The position numbers were made by a program, and so were the translations under genes. Of a stretch of DNA of 64,000 nucleotides, positions 36,301 to 47,001 are shown one piece after another (positions within the stretch are counted from its first letter, which is position 1; the number at the start of each line of letters is the position of its first letter). The DNA comes from Paramacrobiotus metropolitanus (taxonomy: Eukaryota; Tardigrada; Eutardigrada; Parachela; Macrobiotidae). Under the pieces are notes generated by a model. The model had not been told where the DNA came from, ran no database searches, and saw only the letters and a list, made by a program, of their open reading frames with translations. The stretch covers positions 1-64,000 of the forward strand of contig NW_026570420.1 of the NCBI RefSeq assembly GCF_019649055.1, read 5' to 3'.

Positions 36301-37355
36301 GGCAATTAAATCGACCATTCCTAACCATAGGACATCATATACCTATACAGGACTCATAGCACCAGTTACTGCATTATAAGAACATGTGCAAAAATGCCAG
36401 TACATCCCAGTGTACTGCCTTGCAGATTGCTAGTGGTCTACCCGTACAAAACGGACAAGAACATGCTCGGGAGACCTGCCGACTTGCCGCAGCTCTTGTC
36501 AAGGCCACCAACCGCTTACCAGACATCAGTTTTACCGGGAAACCGGTACAGCTGCGAATCGGTATTAATACAGGTAAACGCAATCGCATATTCATCAAAG
36601 ATATTTGAAGCCCATAGGATACAAAATCAGTGAATACATTTGGTATGTTGTTACGTGATGTACAAGTGGCTGCGTTCCGACCTGCGCTGTCCGTACTGAC
36701 AAGTCCGATGTGTGCTTCAGGGCCGGTGGTTGCCGCTGTGATTGGGACACGAATGCCGCGCTACTGTTTGTACGCAATTGGCCATTGCGCGTTAGTCCAC
36801 TAAATGCTGCGTGCCGTTGCGTTATTTCTTTCTAAACATATATTTCGCAGCCACTTTGGTTAACTTTACTCTACTGCTTCGATGAGTACTCTAGTGCTTA
36901 ATGCTTATGGCAGGTTTGGCGATACGATGAACACCGCTAGTCGAATGGAAAGTACCGGAGAAGGTACTCGTACTTAAATTAAATCATAAGTACCGGCAAC
37001 TGATCGTGATTACATACATAATAATATTTGGCTGACTTGAAAACGTATTGTAACACAGATTTATGTTTGCCTTGTAAATGTGCATTCTGCAGAGCGCAGC
37101 AGCCACCTAAGTGACAGGACAAATGTTATGTTTACTTTTATTGTTTTAGAAGGAAAAATTAATATTAGCATGGAAACGAAAGTGCTGCTTGATAATAGTC
37201 CGGATGCTTTTCGCATTGAAGCTCGGGAACCAATCAGCATTAAAGTACGCGCCATGACCACAGCATTTCTGGGTCAGAAGAAGGTTTACCGAGCAAATAT
37301 TTTTCTTTAGGGAAAAGGAATAATGCGCACCTTCTGGGTGGCAGAAAGAGCTTAA
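30369..37355 (+). CDS. Receptor guanylate cyclase rGC1 (5' end not found; element inserted)
   Basis: This is a multi-exon membrane guanylate cyclase. The first exons seen (30369-30410, CSAQALQFADLAR; 30499-30523) match internal exons of rGC2, so the signal-peptide exon is missing or lies beyond the satellite. Ligand-binding exons include about 31650-31911, 31967-32010, 32072-32110 (ITASALNMTSGDF), 32162-32245, 33088-33164, 33289-33339, 33503-33676 and one from 33819 with DRPRCGF. A membrane segment near 34045-34115 (GVGAAACVILVSLSSLAYW) follows, then a kinase-homology region (about 34.2-35.45 kb) and a dimerisation helix (LEQVVAERSRELQTEM). The cyclase domain keeps both metal aspartates (35784-35786, 35916-35918), VETI, and FGDTMNTASR; the last exon is 37311-37355. 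It would make cGMP from GTP at the membrane. An inserted element at 32349-32983 cuts into or beside one exon, so function is doubtful. Exact joins around the membrane and kinase exons are uncertain. Confidence 0.8.
32349..32983 (-). mobile_element. 635-bp element with terminal inverted repeats, inserted in rGC1
   Basis: The ends are inverted repeats of 22 bp (32352-32373 and 32961-32982, core AACACTTCTTCAATACTATC) flanked by a 7-bp direct repeat TTGTTAT at 32342-32348 and 32984-32990, as expected for a target-site duplication. Nearly the whole interior is one minus-strand frame of about 200 codons, which runs into both repeats. It has a C-x-C zinc-knuckle-like start (HVCVCG, GRHGLRC), then KRPDVITLIPW and VDVTCVDT, and ends FFRQRLSMQMQRGNA. 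The same protein region occurs in the fragment at 58731-59770, where it follows a reverse-transcriptase-type segment. A retroelement C-terminal region flanked by inverted repeats is unusual. Confidence 0.75.
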
Positions 37356-38156
37356 TACGGCCTTTAAATTCTCTCAAAAGATGATCGAAAGATCTGTTGT
37401 GTTCGGGTTACTGAAGTGAGAGATATATGTATCCAACTAATTACTGCTCTTTTCTAACGACTGTTTTTCTAATGACTACAGACGACAGTACACTGTATGA
37501 CTGTGTCTGCGGTAGATCGGTATGAGTACTGGGTGGCCGAACAAAATGTCATTCTTCTCTTTTGCTGTGTTTCTTGCGAACCATTTATCGCAATGTTTAC
37601 TGCATAGCTTCGTTTGATAGACAATTCAATTAGCTACCAGAATCAATAAGATGGTTTTGACAAAATTAAACCGGTCTCCTGTGCAATGGTGCAGATTGCA
37701 ATGTTCTGAAAATTTTTCGTTTCCCAGCTCGCAGGGCGTAGAATCTGGTGGCATTTCTTTCCGGTTCGGACTATTTGAATATTTTCAGCAGTTTTATTTA
37801 AAGCCAGACATATACTTTTAGTGAAATAAAAGTTGTGGACATGCTTCATGCGCTGGATGAGTTATGTAGTCAGCGACCTTTGTGACTTTTCCAAAACAAT
37901 GCCGGTCTTTTTATTTGATTTTATTAGTATTTTTCATTAATTTTTGTTTGCGTGACAGAAAAACTTCCGGTCTATATTTTAAATACAAAGTACCGGTAGT
38001 TTACACATTGTTCGTGCAGAAACAATATTCCGTTAGAGCAGGCGGCACATGCAAAAGCAACCTAATCCTTTAAAAGGTACTGCATTTGTACATACGTAGA
38101 TAAAAGATTCTACAGTAAATGATTAGAGCGTGTTAATTAATGGTTTTCCCAGTATA
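37356..38156. other. Intergenic, no gene seen
   Basis: This is the spacer between the 3' ends of rGC1 (plus) and the ATP-grasp gene (minus). No exon or repeat is supported. Confidence 0.45.
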
Positions 38157-39894
38157 TTACATATCCCGTCGCGTGCCGCGTGAAACTGCATAGTCGAGCA
38201 TGTCCATCAAGAACTGCGCTGGTGATTCGCCGGTACTTTCAATAATCTGCAAAAAAGTGATAGATATACATATAAAAATTAGGTTTCACAAACTACTGAT
38301 CAAAATTAATAGGAAATTAGAGATTACCCAGTGAATCTGCATATGTAAAAACCACCTAAATACTTGATTAAATGCTTCAAACAAAATATATTAATGCGAA
38401 AAACAACATGAAATAAAATTAATGGACCTAAAAAAGTAGACATTGATAAAACCGAATATAAAGTAATAAACTTTTTTAAACATTAAAATAAAGATAGAAG
38501 ATAAAATTAATAAATAAAGATAAAATTAATAAATAAAGAAAAAATAATTTAAATAAAGATAAAATTAATTAAAACAGAGATAGTTATAAAAAAGATGAGT
38601 TGGATGTACCTTTCCTATGGAAGAGGATACGCTGAAGGACAGTCCCGGGTTGGCGTTGGCCTCCAGCACTGAGAGATTCCCCTTGACCGGGTCGTAGTCA
38701 TCCGACCGGATGTCCAGTCTTGCGTAACCACTGCCGCCCAGCGCCAGGTACGCCCGCCGCGCCACCTCCACCACCCGCTCCGCGACCCCCTCCGACGGCA
38801 CCGTCCACTCGTAGAACTCTTCGTGCGGCGCGTCCGGCGCCCGTTCCGTGCCATGGAGACCGTAACCCGCCCAGTATTTCTCGTAGGCCAGGAAGCGCTC
38901 CTCCACCGGCACGGCCTCACTGAAGCGCCGCTCCACCGGTTTGTACACCTTCACGCCGGTCTCCGCGTCGCCGCTGACCAGGACGGTGTACTCGCGGCCC
39001 GGGAGGTAGCGCTCAACGAAGAGCTGCGGGAAGTGGACGAGGCGGGCGGTCAGCCGCTCGCGAAGCTGCGGCACCGTCGACACGACGGAGTCGGCGGAAA
39101 TGCCCAGGCTGGCGTAGGATACCGACGGTTTAATGATCATCGGGAAGCCTATTAAATTAACGGCCTCGGCCATATTGTCCTCCATCTTCTCGGGAAGGAT
39201 CTCCACGAACGCAGCCGTGTTGACGCCATGTTTCTATCGGAAACTTGAATTACTGAAAAAATTCACTAAGCAAAATAAACAAAAATTAAAATCATACATA
39301 CCATGGCCAAAAATACCAGACACATCTTATATAAAAAATCGATTCACTTATACCGATAAAAATATATCAATAAAATTAAAAAATAAATATAAAATATACG
39401 TATACAGTTTTCGTGTGGATACATAAAGAACAGATTAATAATATTTAGTAGGAATTATATCAGGATCATATATAAATTACCTGTAAAATTGCCTTCTGGT
39501 GCGGCTTGCTAGTGGTGTCATGGTAAAACCGGGAATCAGACCCGGTGAAGGGGATCCGCCGCTCCTCGATCTCGCGGACGACGCTGACGCCGGGATAGCC
39601 GTCGGTCTCGACGCCATCAATTAAATTAACCAGCAGCAGCTGGTGGTTTTGCTGGTCGGCGGCGCGCTGCAGATTATCCAGGACGGAGCGGAAGTTGTCG
39701 AGGGTCAGCACGTGGACGGATGTGGAAGTGAAGCCAGCGGCATCCAGCAGCGTCTTCAATACTGCGGCATCCTCTTGCTTCCCGTACTCGTTAACCAGCT
39801 GACCTTCCGCGCAGGCGGCTGCCGTACTGCCGGCGCCACCAATCAGGATACAGATGTCGGTGGTGTCGAAGAGGATAGCGCTCGGGCGGCTCAT
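38157..39894 (-). CDS. D-Ala-D-Ala ligase-like ATP-grasp protein, three exons
   Basis: Exons 39894-39481, 39233-38610 and 38246-38157 all join in phase 0 into 375 aa starting MSRPSAILFDTTD. The N-terminal 138 residues form an alpha/beta region ending PFTGSDSRFYHDTTSKP, a block seen before the ATP-grasp core in D-alanine-D-alanine ligase-like enzymes. Exon 2 holds the core: FPMIIKPS (ATP-binding lysine), FVERYLPGREYTVLV, ARLDIRSDD and LEANANPGLSF, whose acidic and Asn residues bind Mg-ATP. Exon 3 is a short helix-rich tail. Family members ligate a carboxylate to an amine using ATP, but the substrate here is unknown. There is no signal peptide, so it is probably cytosolic. Such genes are characteristic of bacteria, so past horizontal transfer is possible, although the AT-rich introns show it is a settled eukaryotic gene. 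A relic of its last exon lies at 27648-27736. Confidence 0.88.
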
Positions 39895-41114
39895 GTTCGC
39901 TAGGTCGTACCGTTTACACGGATAACTGTGGTAATTCTGTAGCTAAACCGTGCGGTGCGGAATACAAAAAATATGCAGTGATTATTTGAGATTTAAATAA
40001 TTTTTTTAATTAATTCAATAGTTTCAGTTTTATACCAAAATTTAGTTATTGTGGATGTAGCAGTTAAAACGTTAAGCACGGCAATAAGCAGCAATCTTAA
40101 CATGATAAATTTACAGCGGCTGCATGACAATGTTTGGTTACATTTGGACAATCAACTGGATACATTTTGCAGTGTGCCATCAAGATATCGTCCGGCTAAT
40201 CAGCAGCATATCGCTGCACGATACAATAGGGGAAGTGTAGTCTTGTCGGTTATCAGTGCTCGCCACTTGACAGACACACTGCGGCACAGTGCAGCGCGAT
40301 AATGAAGTTGGTGTGCGAATGTATGAAAACAAAAGCCAACCGTCTGACTCATTACACAGCGCCCTGATTAATTTTGTTATTTACCTGTCCGTGTTGTTGG
40401 CGTGTTCAGTGTACTACTGTACATGTATGTACTACTGTACTAATGTACGCATGGCACGACTGGCCACAGGTCAGCTGACCAATCGGCTAACGGCTGCAAC
40501 CGGCGCTCGCGCAGGTTATAGAATGCGACGTAACATTGGCATTTCGGAGGACTAAGGAGGGGCTGATTTTCAGGCAGGATAAAAAGACAGTTTTTGTTGA
40601 GAAAAGAAGCAACACTTTGGCAAATGCTGCTTGTGTTCAGGAAACGTTCTGTATTGGTAAGAGATTGGACGAAGTGTACTATGTGCTAAAATGATGTGAC
40701 GCTTAATTTTGTTTCTATCCTATGTTACTCCAGTAACCCAATAAAGTACCCTTTCTTTGGCAAACTTTTTGGCAAACTCAAAAATAAAAAAAAACCCACA
40801 AAATAAATTTTAATACCATCCATTTAAACCTATATCAAAGCCGCTGGCTGTTTTTCCACACAACAAAATTTAATCATCATTTTTGACGATACGATAGCTG
40901 ATGAATTATCGGGTGAAGCACGCGCATCCTTGTATCGAACGTTTTTAAAATAAACCGGTTTATTTTAAAATACAATTCTGCGCCTCTTGAATAGCGGATT
41001 TAGCGCTTGTTTATCTGTTCACTGCACAGAACAAATCACCATTGGAGCCTGGAGCGTTGGGGTTAACTGAAAACACCTTTGGCTTGCGGACGCCAAAGGA
41101 TAGACAGTAGTCGT
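39895..41114. other. Intergenic, no gene seen
   Basis: No exon is supported between the ATP-grasp start codon and the rGC2 stop codon. The ATP-grasp promoter and rGC2 3' sequence must lie here. Confidence 0.45.
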
Positions 41115-44100
41115 CTACAGATAGGAGGGCGGAATGCGGCCGCGTCGGGCGCTGTTGCGTTGGCGCGTCACGTCCGCCGGAGCTATGGTTGTGCTGGTCG
41201 TCGGCTTCAGCCAGAACGTGGTCATCATTCCCTTTCCCTGGCAGAACCGGAAACAACAGGTGTTGTTGCAGGATTCAGCATACGTGTAACTACTGCAGTC
41301 TTTTTTACCTTGATGGGAATATCGCCGCGCAGTGCGCAGACAAACTCGGTGCTCTTCCGCAAAAGCTGCGCCGTGGTGCCGCTGATGTGAATGTGTCCGC
41401 CCTGGCCGGCGCTCTCCATCCTCGAAGCCACATTAACCGTATCACCAAATCTGCAAACAACCGCCCCGTATTTTAACCAACAAACTAATAAGGAGCGAGT
41501 GCTGCACATTAAGAAACTCACATGCAGTAGCGCGGGACCTTCGTACCGATCACTCCGCCGGCGCAGGATCCTATAAACCGACCCCATTTTCTTGGCGGCT
41601 TTATTATACACATATTCCATTTCACCCAGCATGGGTACGAGTACCTGAATGAATTCCACAGCGGACGCTGCAGCCGCTCAGGACAGCGCTGCCGATGGCG
41701 TTGTTGTACGCCGTGACGTTGAGCATGGCGACGGCCAGCCGGCACATCTCCACGGCGTGCGCCTCTTCCGACAGGTTGACATCGCGCGGAATCCCGCTGA
41801 CGACCTTTAAACAGACATAGACTGTCACGGCTTATAAGCATCGCAAGAAACGATTAACTACCAGATAGCAGTCATTAACAGCCTCCACTTTCTGGACGCC
41901 CTGAAAACTGGACACTAGCAAGTCGAAGGTGGTCTGCACGCGCGCAATCAGGCCGATAATCTCGCCGGGGAGCGCCTGGTTGGCCCAGCTGGCGAAGCCT
42001 TGCAGGCTGGCGAAACACACCGACACATGCTCGAAGTATTCCGCTTGCACGGCGTTGTGATTGCGTAGCCGCTGGATGACATACCTGCCGATGGATGACC
42101 TTTTTATTACTCCTTAAAAAAGGTTGAATATACATTTGTTGTGTGACCTTTCCTAATGGCATTTACACCAGAAAACAGGCGCCAAATATCTACTTTAATG
42201 AGTGACCTTTACATACTAACAGGAACCCTTACCGGGACGACCTTTATTTTAATGTTATATGCATTATTCTACAACATTCATCATTACGTTCGTGACCTTT
42301 CATAACAAATCGCTTTTAACAGTATGCCTTACTGGGGCAGCATTAGCGCCAGGATACTGTCGCACTTCATCTGCTCGGCTTGCAGCTCCTTCGTCCGTTC
42401 CAGCACCGCCGCCTCCAGGGCGGCCGCGTACATCGCCAGCCGCGCAATCACCCGGTCGCAGACGTTGCTGTTGGGCGTGATCCCGGCGGCCTTGGTCTGC
42501 GCGAATTGGTAGAACGCCAGCAGCATGCGTTTGGCCGTCGGCCGCTTCTGTGGATCGGCCTGGCCGCAGCGTCGCACGAAGAACTGCAGATCCGGCGACA
42601 AGGAGTCCGGGTAGTTCTTGCGGTTGACGATGGAGCACGGAGCGCCCGTTAGGATATGAAAGACCACCACGCCGGCCGCGTACACGTCACCGGTCAGCGT
42701 GGAGGTGCGCGCGTTCTCCGGCGCACTGAACACGTCGTCTTCCACGGAGATTCCCCAATTGGTCGACGTGCGCTGGACGTACGCCGTCAGATCGCGAAAG
42801 CCGGCTTCCCGATTTTCAGGGTGAAGTGGCTGTCGATCAAGCAGCAGGCCGATCGCAATCGGCCGTGCGGGAAAGGCAACGAATGCAAATAATGCAGACC
42901 CTAAAAAGCATGACGTACAAGAATGTTTATCTTTCTGATCGACTGCGATTACCCGTAATAAATCCGCGATGAAAGACAGCTGGAACGTAGTGTCCAGGAA
43001 AATATTCTCCAAAAGGTCAATCAAGGAATTTTTGCTGCAGAAATGACTTAGGAGTAAAATATCCCCGTCGGCAAAAATTAGGCCGTAAAATTGGTTGATG
43101 TTCTCGTGCTGCAACACAATCGATGTGACGTAAAATTATATCGAATTTGGTAGGATTTCTGTGTTTACTTGAAGCTCCTTGATTAAGCGCCGCAAGCGGC
43201 CGATATCGACGGTGAAAGTGTTGGGCAGCGGCAGCGCTTTTACCCAGACGGGACTGCCTTTCCACGTTGCCGACCGGAGGACCACCGACATCTGGCTGTC
43301 GAAATGCGACTTACTCCATCCCTGCAGATCCTCCCGCGCCAAAAGCCACCAATCGGCTCCGCGCACCGTTAAACGTCGTCTCAACAGTCTAAATTTTATC
43401 GAGGTTAAATTAATGTTTTAACGCATGAGATTTCTTCTTCCGTACCGCGTAACGATCAGCGCGCCGAAAGCCGTGCATCCGAGAACAACAACGGAAACGG
43501 AAATAACGGTGCTGCGCATGCCTGCAGTATCAACCTTTAGCGCTATTCAAGACGCACCGGATGTGAATGTCAATGTACCGGTGAAAGCGCAGGGTCCATC
43601 TGTCCCGGTGAATCCACACAAGGGCACATCGGCCGGCGGCGCACTCAGCACCCAGCTGATGTTGAACGCGCCCAGGTTACTAATGGTCCGCGTGCTGGCG
43701 TTAAACAGCGAGTGTTTCTGCGAAAAGGTCATCCGTTAAGTGCTATTTGATACTGGAGTAAAGGAGCTTTAACCGACCGTCATCTTCCGTGTACCGGCGT
43801 CGAAAGCGTAAATGTCAAAGTCCAGCATGTGCACTTTGCGGGCGTTGATAAAGACCTGGTCAATGGAGGTCTGGAAGGCGTGGCTGGCGGTGCGCCGCGC
43901 CAACACTTGTTCCGGACAAAGACCCGTGTTGCGGCTGCCGTTGGTGGACGTTGCTTCGTGTACCAACTGGGTGAACATCTCGATGGCGTTGATGGTGCTG
44001 TGGGCGGCGTAGTTGTCTAACGGCTATCGACATAAACACTGTCTTTACTGGCGTCAAAATGATTACACTAGGAACGGTTAAGAATTACCAGTTCATCGGT

Positions 44101-45465
44101 TCCCGCGGTAAAATTGTACTTCTCCGATGCAAATTTGGCCAAGTAGGCATTTAGGGCGGCATAGCGGTTGCGCTCGGTGTGCACCGTCATGAACAGCATG
44201 GAGCGCGTGATGTTAAATGTCTGTTAATTGGGTGCAAATAAAATTATTATAAGAGCGCCAAGGTTTCAACCGTCGACGGTAACCTTACCGCTTCATCGGG
44301 TTCGTTAAAATGAGCGGCTTTCCCGAAGAATGCGGCTTGCTGCACCGGTTGAGTCGTTACGAACACCTACCAATCGAAGCGTTACAGTGCTTGCAAGTGT
44401 CAAATAACCGGTAACCGACAAAATACGTACATATTCGCCATTGCCCATGCCGAGCGTTGCTCCGATCTTCTACTTGGACAGAATATAATTCTCCTATATG
44501 TAACCCATTAGGTGATATCGGTTCGGCGGCACTTACCAGTATTTTCAGCGAAACCGTCGTCGGACACAGCAGAACATTCACTATACAGCGCAACCGACAT
44601 TTAGCAATAAATTCAAGCTAAGAGCTTCACCGCAGCGGCATGATTACCTCGACTGCGCTTTTTTGGCTGTCAGCAGCACGGACACGATCGACGCCTCGTC
44701 CGTCCCACTAAAAGACAGCTTCTCCAGCTGGAAAGCCGGGTGGACGGACTCCCGACCCAGCTTTTCCATGGACTGCCCGATCATGGCGTACAGATTGCTC
44801 GTTATATGTATGTCCAGTAAAATGGTAAAATGCTGCCAACGGTACGCCGCTATGACGTCCAACACCACGGCGGCAATTGAGCCGTAAACGCCGGACATCA
44901 TGACTGTCGGGTAAAGGTCATCGTTGGTCATGTCGTCCGTGCTCTGGCCACTGCAGCGCAAGAGTATTAAACCGTAAAAGTTGAGAGTTATAGATCAAAA
45001 TTTACCTTATAAAAAGCGTTATACCAAACTCTGCAAGGAAATAAGAATGCTTAATTTTCGGAGCGAAATTGTTTAAAGTTTAATCATACCTCGGCACAAT
45101 GCGGCGAACGTCTGCAGTTCCTGTGGGCTGCAGCCGATACTAATGGCCGCCGTGCAGCGCTCCTCGCCCGCCACCAGTTCATGCGCGTAGTGGTGTTGCG
45201 CCAAAAGGAGCGGCGCCGCCTTGTCCAGCTCCATGCAGTTAGGGAACGGCGGATCCGGAATGTAGTGCAGACCAACGCTGAGGTTGCCGTAGCGCTGTCG
45301 CACGCCGCTGACCGCGTAGTGCGCCGCGCCGTCCACCCGCGGGAGGGACGGCGCGACGCTGGGGTCCAACGGCAGCACCAGCAGAAACTCCACTTGGACG
45401 CTGCTCACCGCAGACAAAAAACGGAACGCAACGCAGAGAAATATCAGCGGATAATCCAGCGTCAT
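41115..45465 (-). CDS. Receptor guanylate cyclase rGC2, cyclase metal site altered
   Basis: Exon 1 (45465-45090) gives MTLDYPLIFLCVAFRFLSAVSS, a signal peptide, then the ligand-binding start VEFLLVLPLDP. Further ectodomain exons follow, including one ending at about 44655 (VVLDVIAAYRWQHFTILLD), about 44370-44290, 44220-44092, 44017-43769 and 43732-43590 ending LCGFTGTDGPC. The membrane segment is STVISVSVVVLGCTAFGALIV (about 43505-43440). A kinase-homology region without a glycine loop runs from about 43.38 to 42.4 kb, followed by a helix (LEAAVLERTKELQAEQ). In the cyclase domain, VSVCFASLQGF replaces the usual FSDIVGF, so the first metal aspartate is Ser (codon 42006-42008). The second is kept (KVEAVNDCYLV), as are PRYCM and FGDTVNVASR. 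The last exon begins GKGMMTTFW. It may be catalytically weak or inactive, acting as a receptor or partner. One join near 44640 does not keep phase by my reading. Confidence 0.87.
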
Positions 45466-46558
45466 TTTGACGGTTAATTAGTTAATCCAGCTGGCAATGA
45501 ACAGATCCCGTGTTAAATGAAGACATGCGGCCCCGCACATTTTGTCGGCACATTTTACAGTGTGCTCGCCACAATTAAGCCGGGAGCTCATTAGCGGTGT
45601 TTGCGTTTCCGGTCTTTACAAAGCACCCACTAAATCTCGCGTCCCGGTATTTGTGGCTGGATCACCACTACGACAACTTCCGCCGGACTAATGCATCCAT
45701 TTCCCGGACGTTGCTATCTGTTACGCTTTTTGCCACAATCTGCACAATCGACGCATTAGCCGCACTATCGTCCGTTGAGAAAATTGACAAGACTGGAATA
45801 CTGTATATATTTATGCCGGTAACCATACGGCCGACGCAGCCCGTAACGGATTTTGCAGACCCAGGTCAGAAACAGCGGAAAAAGGCTATAATACCATCAT
45901 GTGTAATATGCGCAGGCGTGCGCGCTGCATTTCATTTCCTGGGGCGAAATATGTCCCGCGTAGCGCACAGCAATCTTATCTTCTGCCAAATGCTGTTGCT
46001 GACAAGTTATACAGCATCAAAGAAGTTAATCCGTCTGCTTAGGAAGAATCGGATTGCAGAGTTGTCTGCGCACCAGCGTTAATCGCGACATGATCTCGGG
46101 AGCGTTGCACAGGTTTCCCTTTCTATTAGCCGGCTCATTTTCTTATTAGCGTAGTTAGACAATTTCGCTGGTCGATGTGTGACGAAGAAGCTGGTTTCCG
46201 ACAAATCATTATCGATCACAATTTTTCTCATCTGACACGAGAATCACATTGCACAACTCTTGAAAAATCTAGCCTTAACGTTGTCCCGAAATAAATTAGG
46301 GAAGATGTCTGATTCCTGGAATTCAACTTCATATCTTTTAAATGGAACATAAAAAATTGCACTTGAGCACTGACTGTTTAGTAGTGGTTAATTTGTTATT
46401 GCTCTTTTTTGTTGACTCTTTTAATTTTACGGAAAACGACCGGGAAATTCAGGTATCAAAATGATCGTTATTTAATAATAACTGCAATTAAGTTTTGCGA
46501 ATAGAGCATCTGCATCAGAAAAAGCGTCAGTAGCTGCTGCATAGATATCGCGATCAGA
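45466..46558. other. Intergenic, rGC2 upstream region
   Basis: No exon is supported. A 161-codon open frame on the plus strand has no family resemblance and probably arises by chance. Confidence 0.4.
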
Positions 46559-46729
46559 CTAATATCGCGGTGCGTATCGCGTCCGGTAGCTGTATCCGCT
46601 GCTGGATCCGTAGTTGGCGTCGGGCCGGGCGGCGCTGTTGGCGGAGGAATATTTGCCGCTGGTGGCGGTGGTGGCGCGCGTCAGCGCGTCGCTCATCTCG
46701 GCCAGGATGTCGTTAGTCGGCCGCGTCTC
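46559..46729 (-). CDS. Possible alternative 3' exon (57 codons)
   Basis: After a TTTGTAG acceptor, an open phase-0 exon reads ETRPTNDILAEMSDALTRA and later SGYSYRTRYAPRY, ending in TAG. Its Ser/Arg/Tyr-rich style resembles the linker of the TRIM-NHL gene just upstream on the same strand, and its phase would fit after TRIM exon 7 or a further small exon near 46790-46850. It lies beyond the NHL stop codon, so it is either an alternative terminal exon or the end of a separate small gene. Confidence 0.4.
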   Translation of the reverse strand, partial: ETRPTNDILAEMSDALTRATTATSGKYSSANSAARPDANYGSSSGYSYRTRYAPRY

Positions 46730-46918
46730 CTACAAACCGCGCATTCTACGTAAACACAGACTACCCTAGCGTTACTCGACCTCGAACACACAGGCGGGGT
46801 GCCGGTGGCGCTGCGAGTGCGGCGGCGGCGATTGCTTGGCGGGACTTGGCGGGAGGCGTCGGAACAAGGAAGCAGGAAGTGAGATTATTGCTTAGAAACA
46901 TTTATACAGAGCGGTACA

Positions 46919-47000
46919 AAGACTTTACAGAGAAAAACAGAAAGGTCATCGTTAGATGGTGCCGTAAAAAGACTATACAGAGAAAAACAGAAAGGTCACG
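46919..47000 (+). repeat. Short tandem duplication
   Basis: AGACTTTACAGAGAAAAACA followed by GAAAGGTCA occurs near 46919-46948 and again, one base different, near 46971-46998. It lies immediately downstream of the TRIM-NHL stop codon. Confidence 0.7.
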
Positions 47001-47001
47001 G

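Noticed and set aside
45597-46082. A 161-codon plus-strand frame upstream of rGC2
   Set aside because: No signal peptide, domain or paralogue support.
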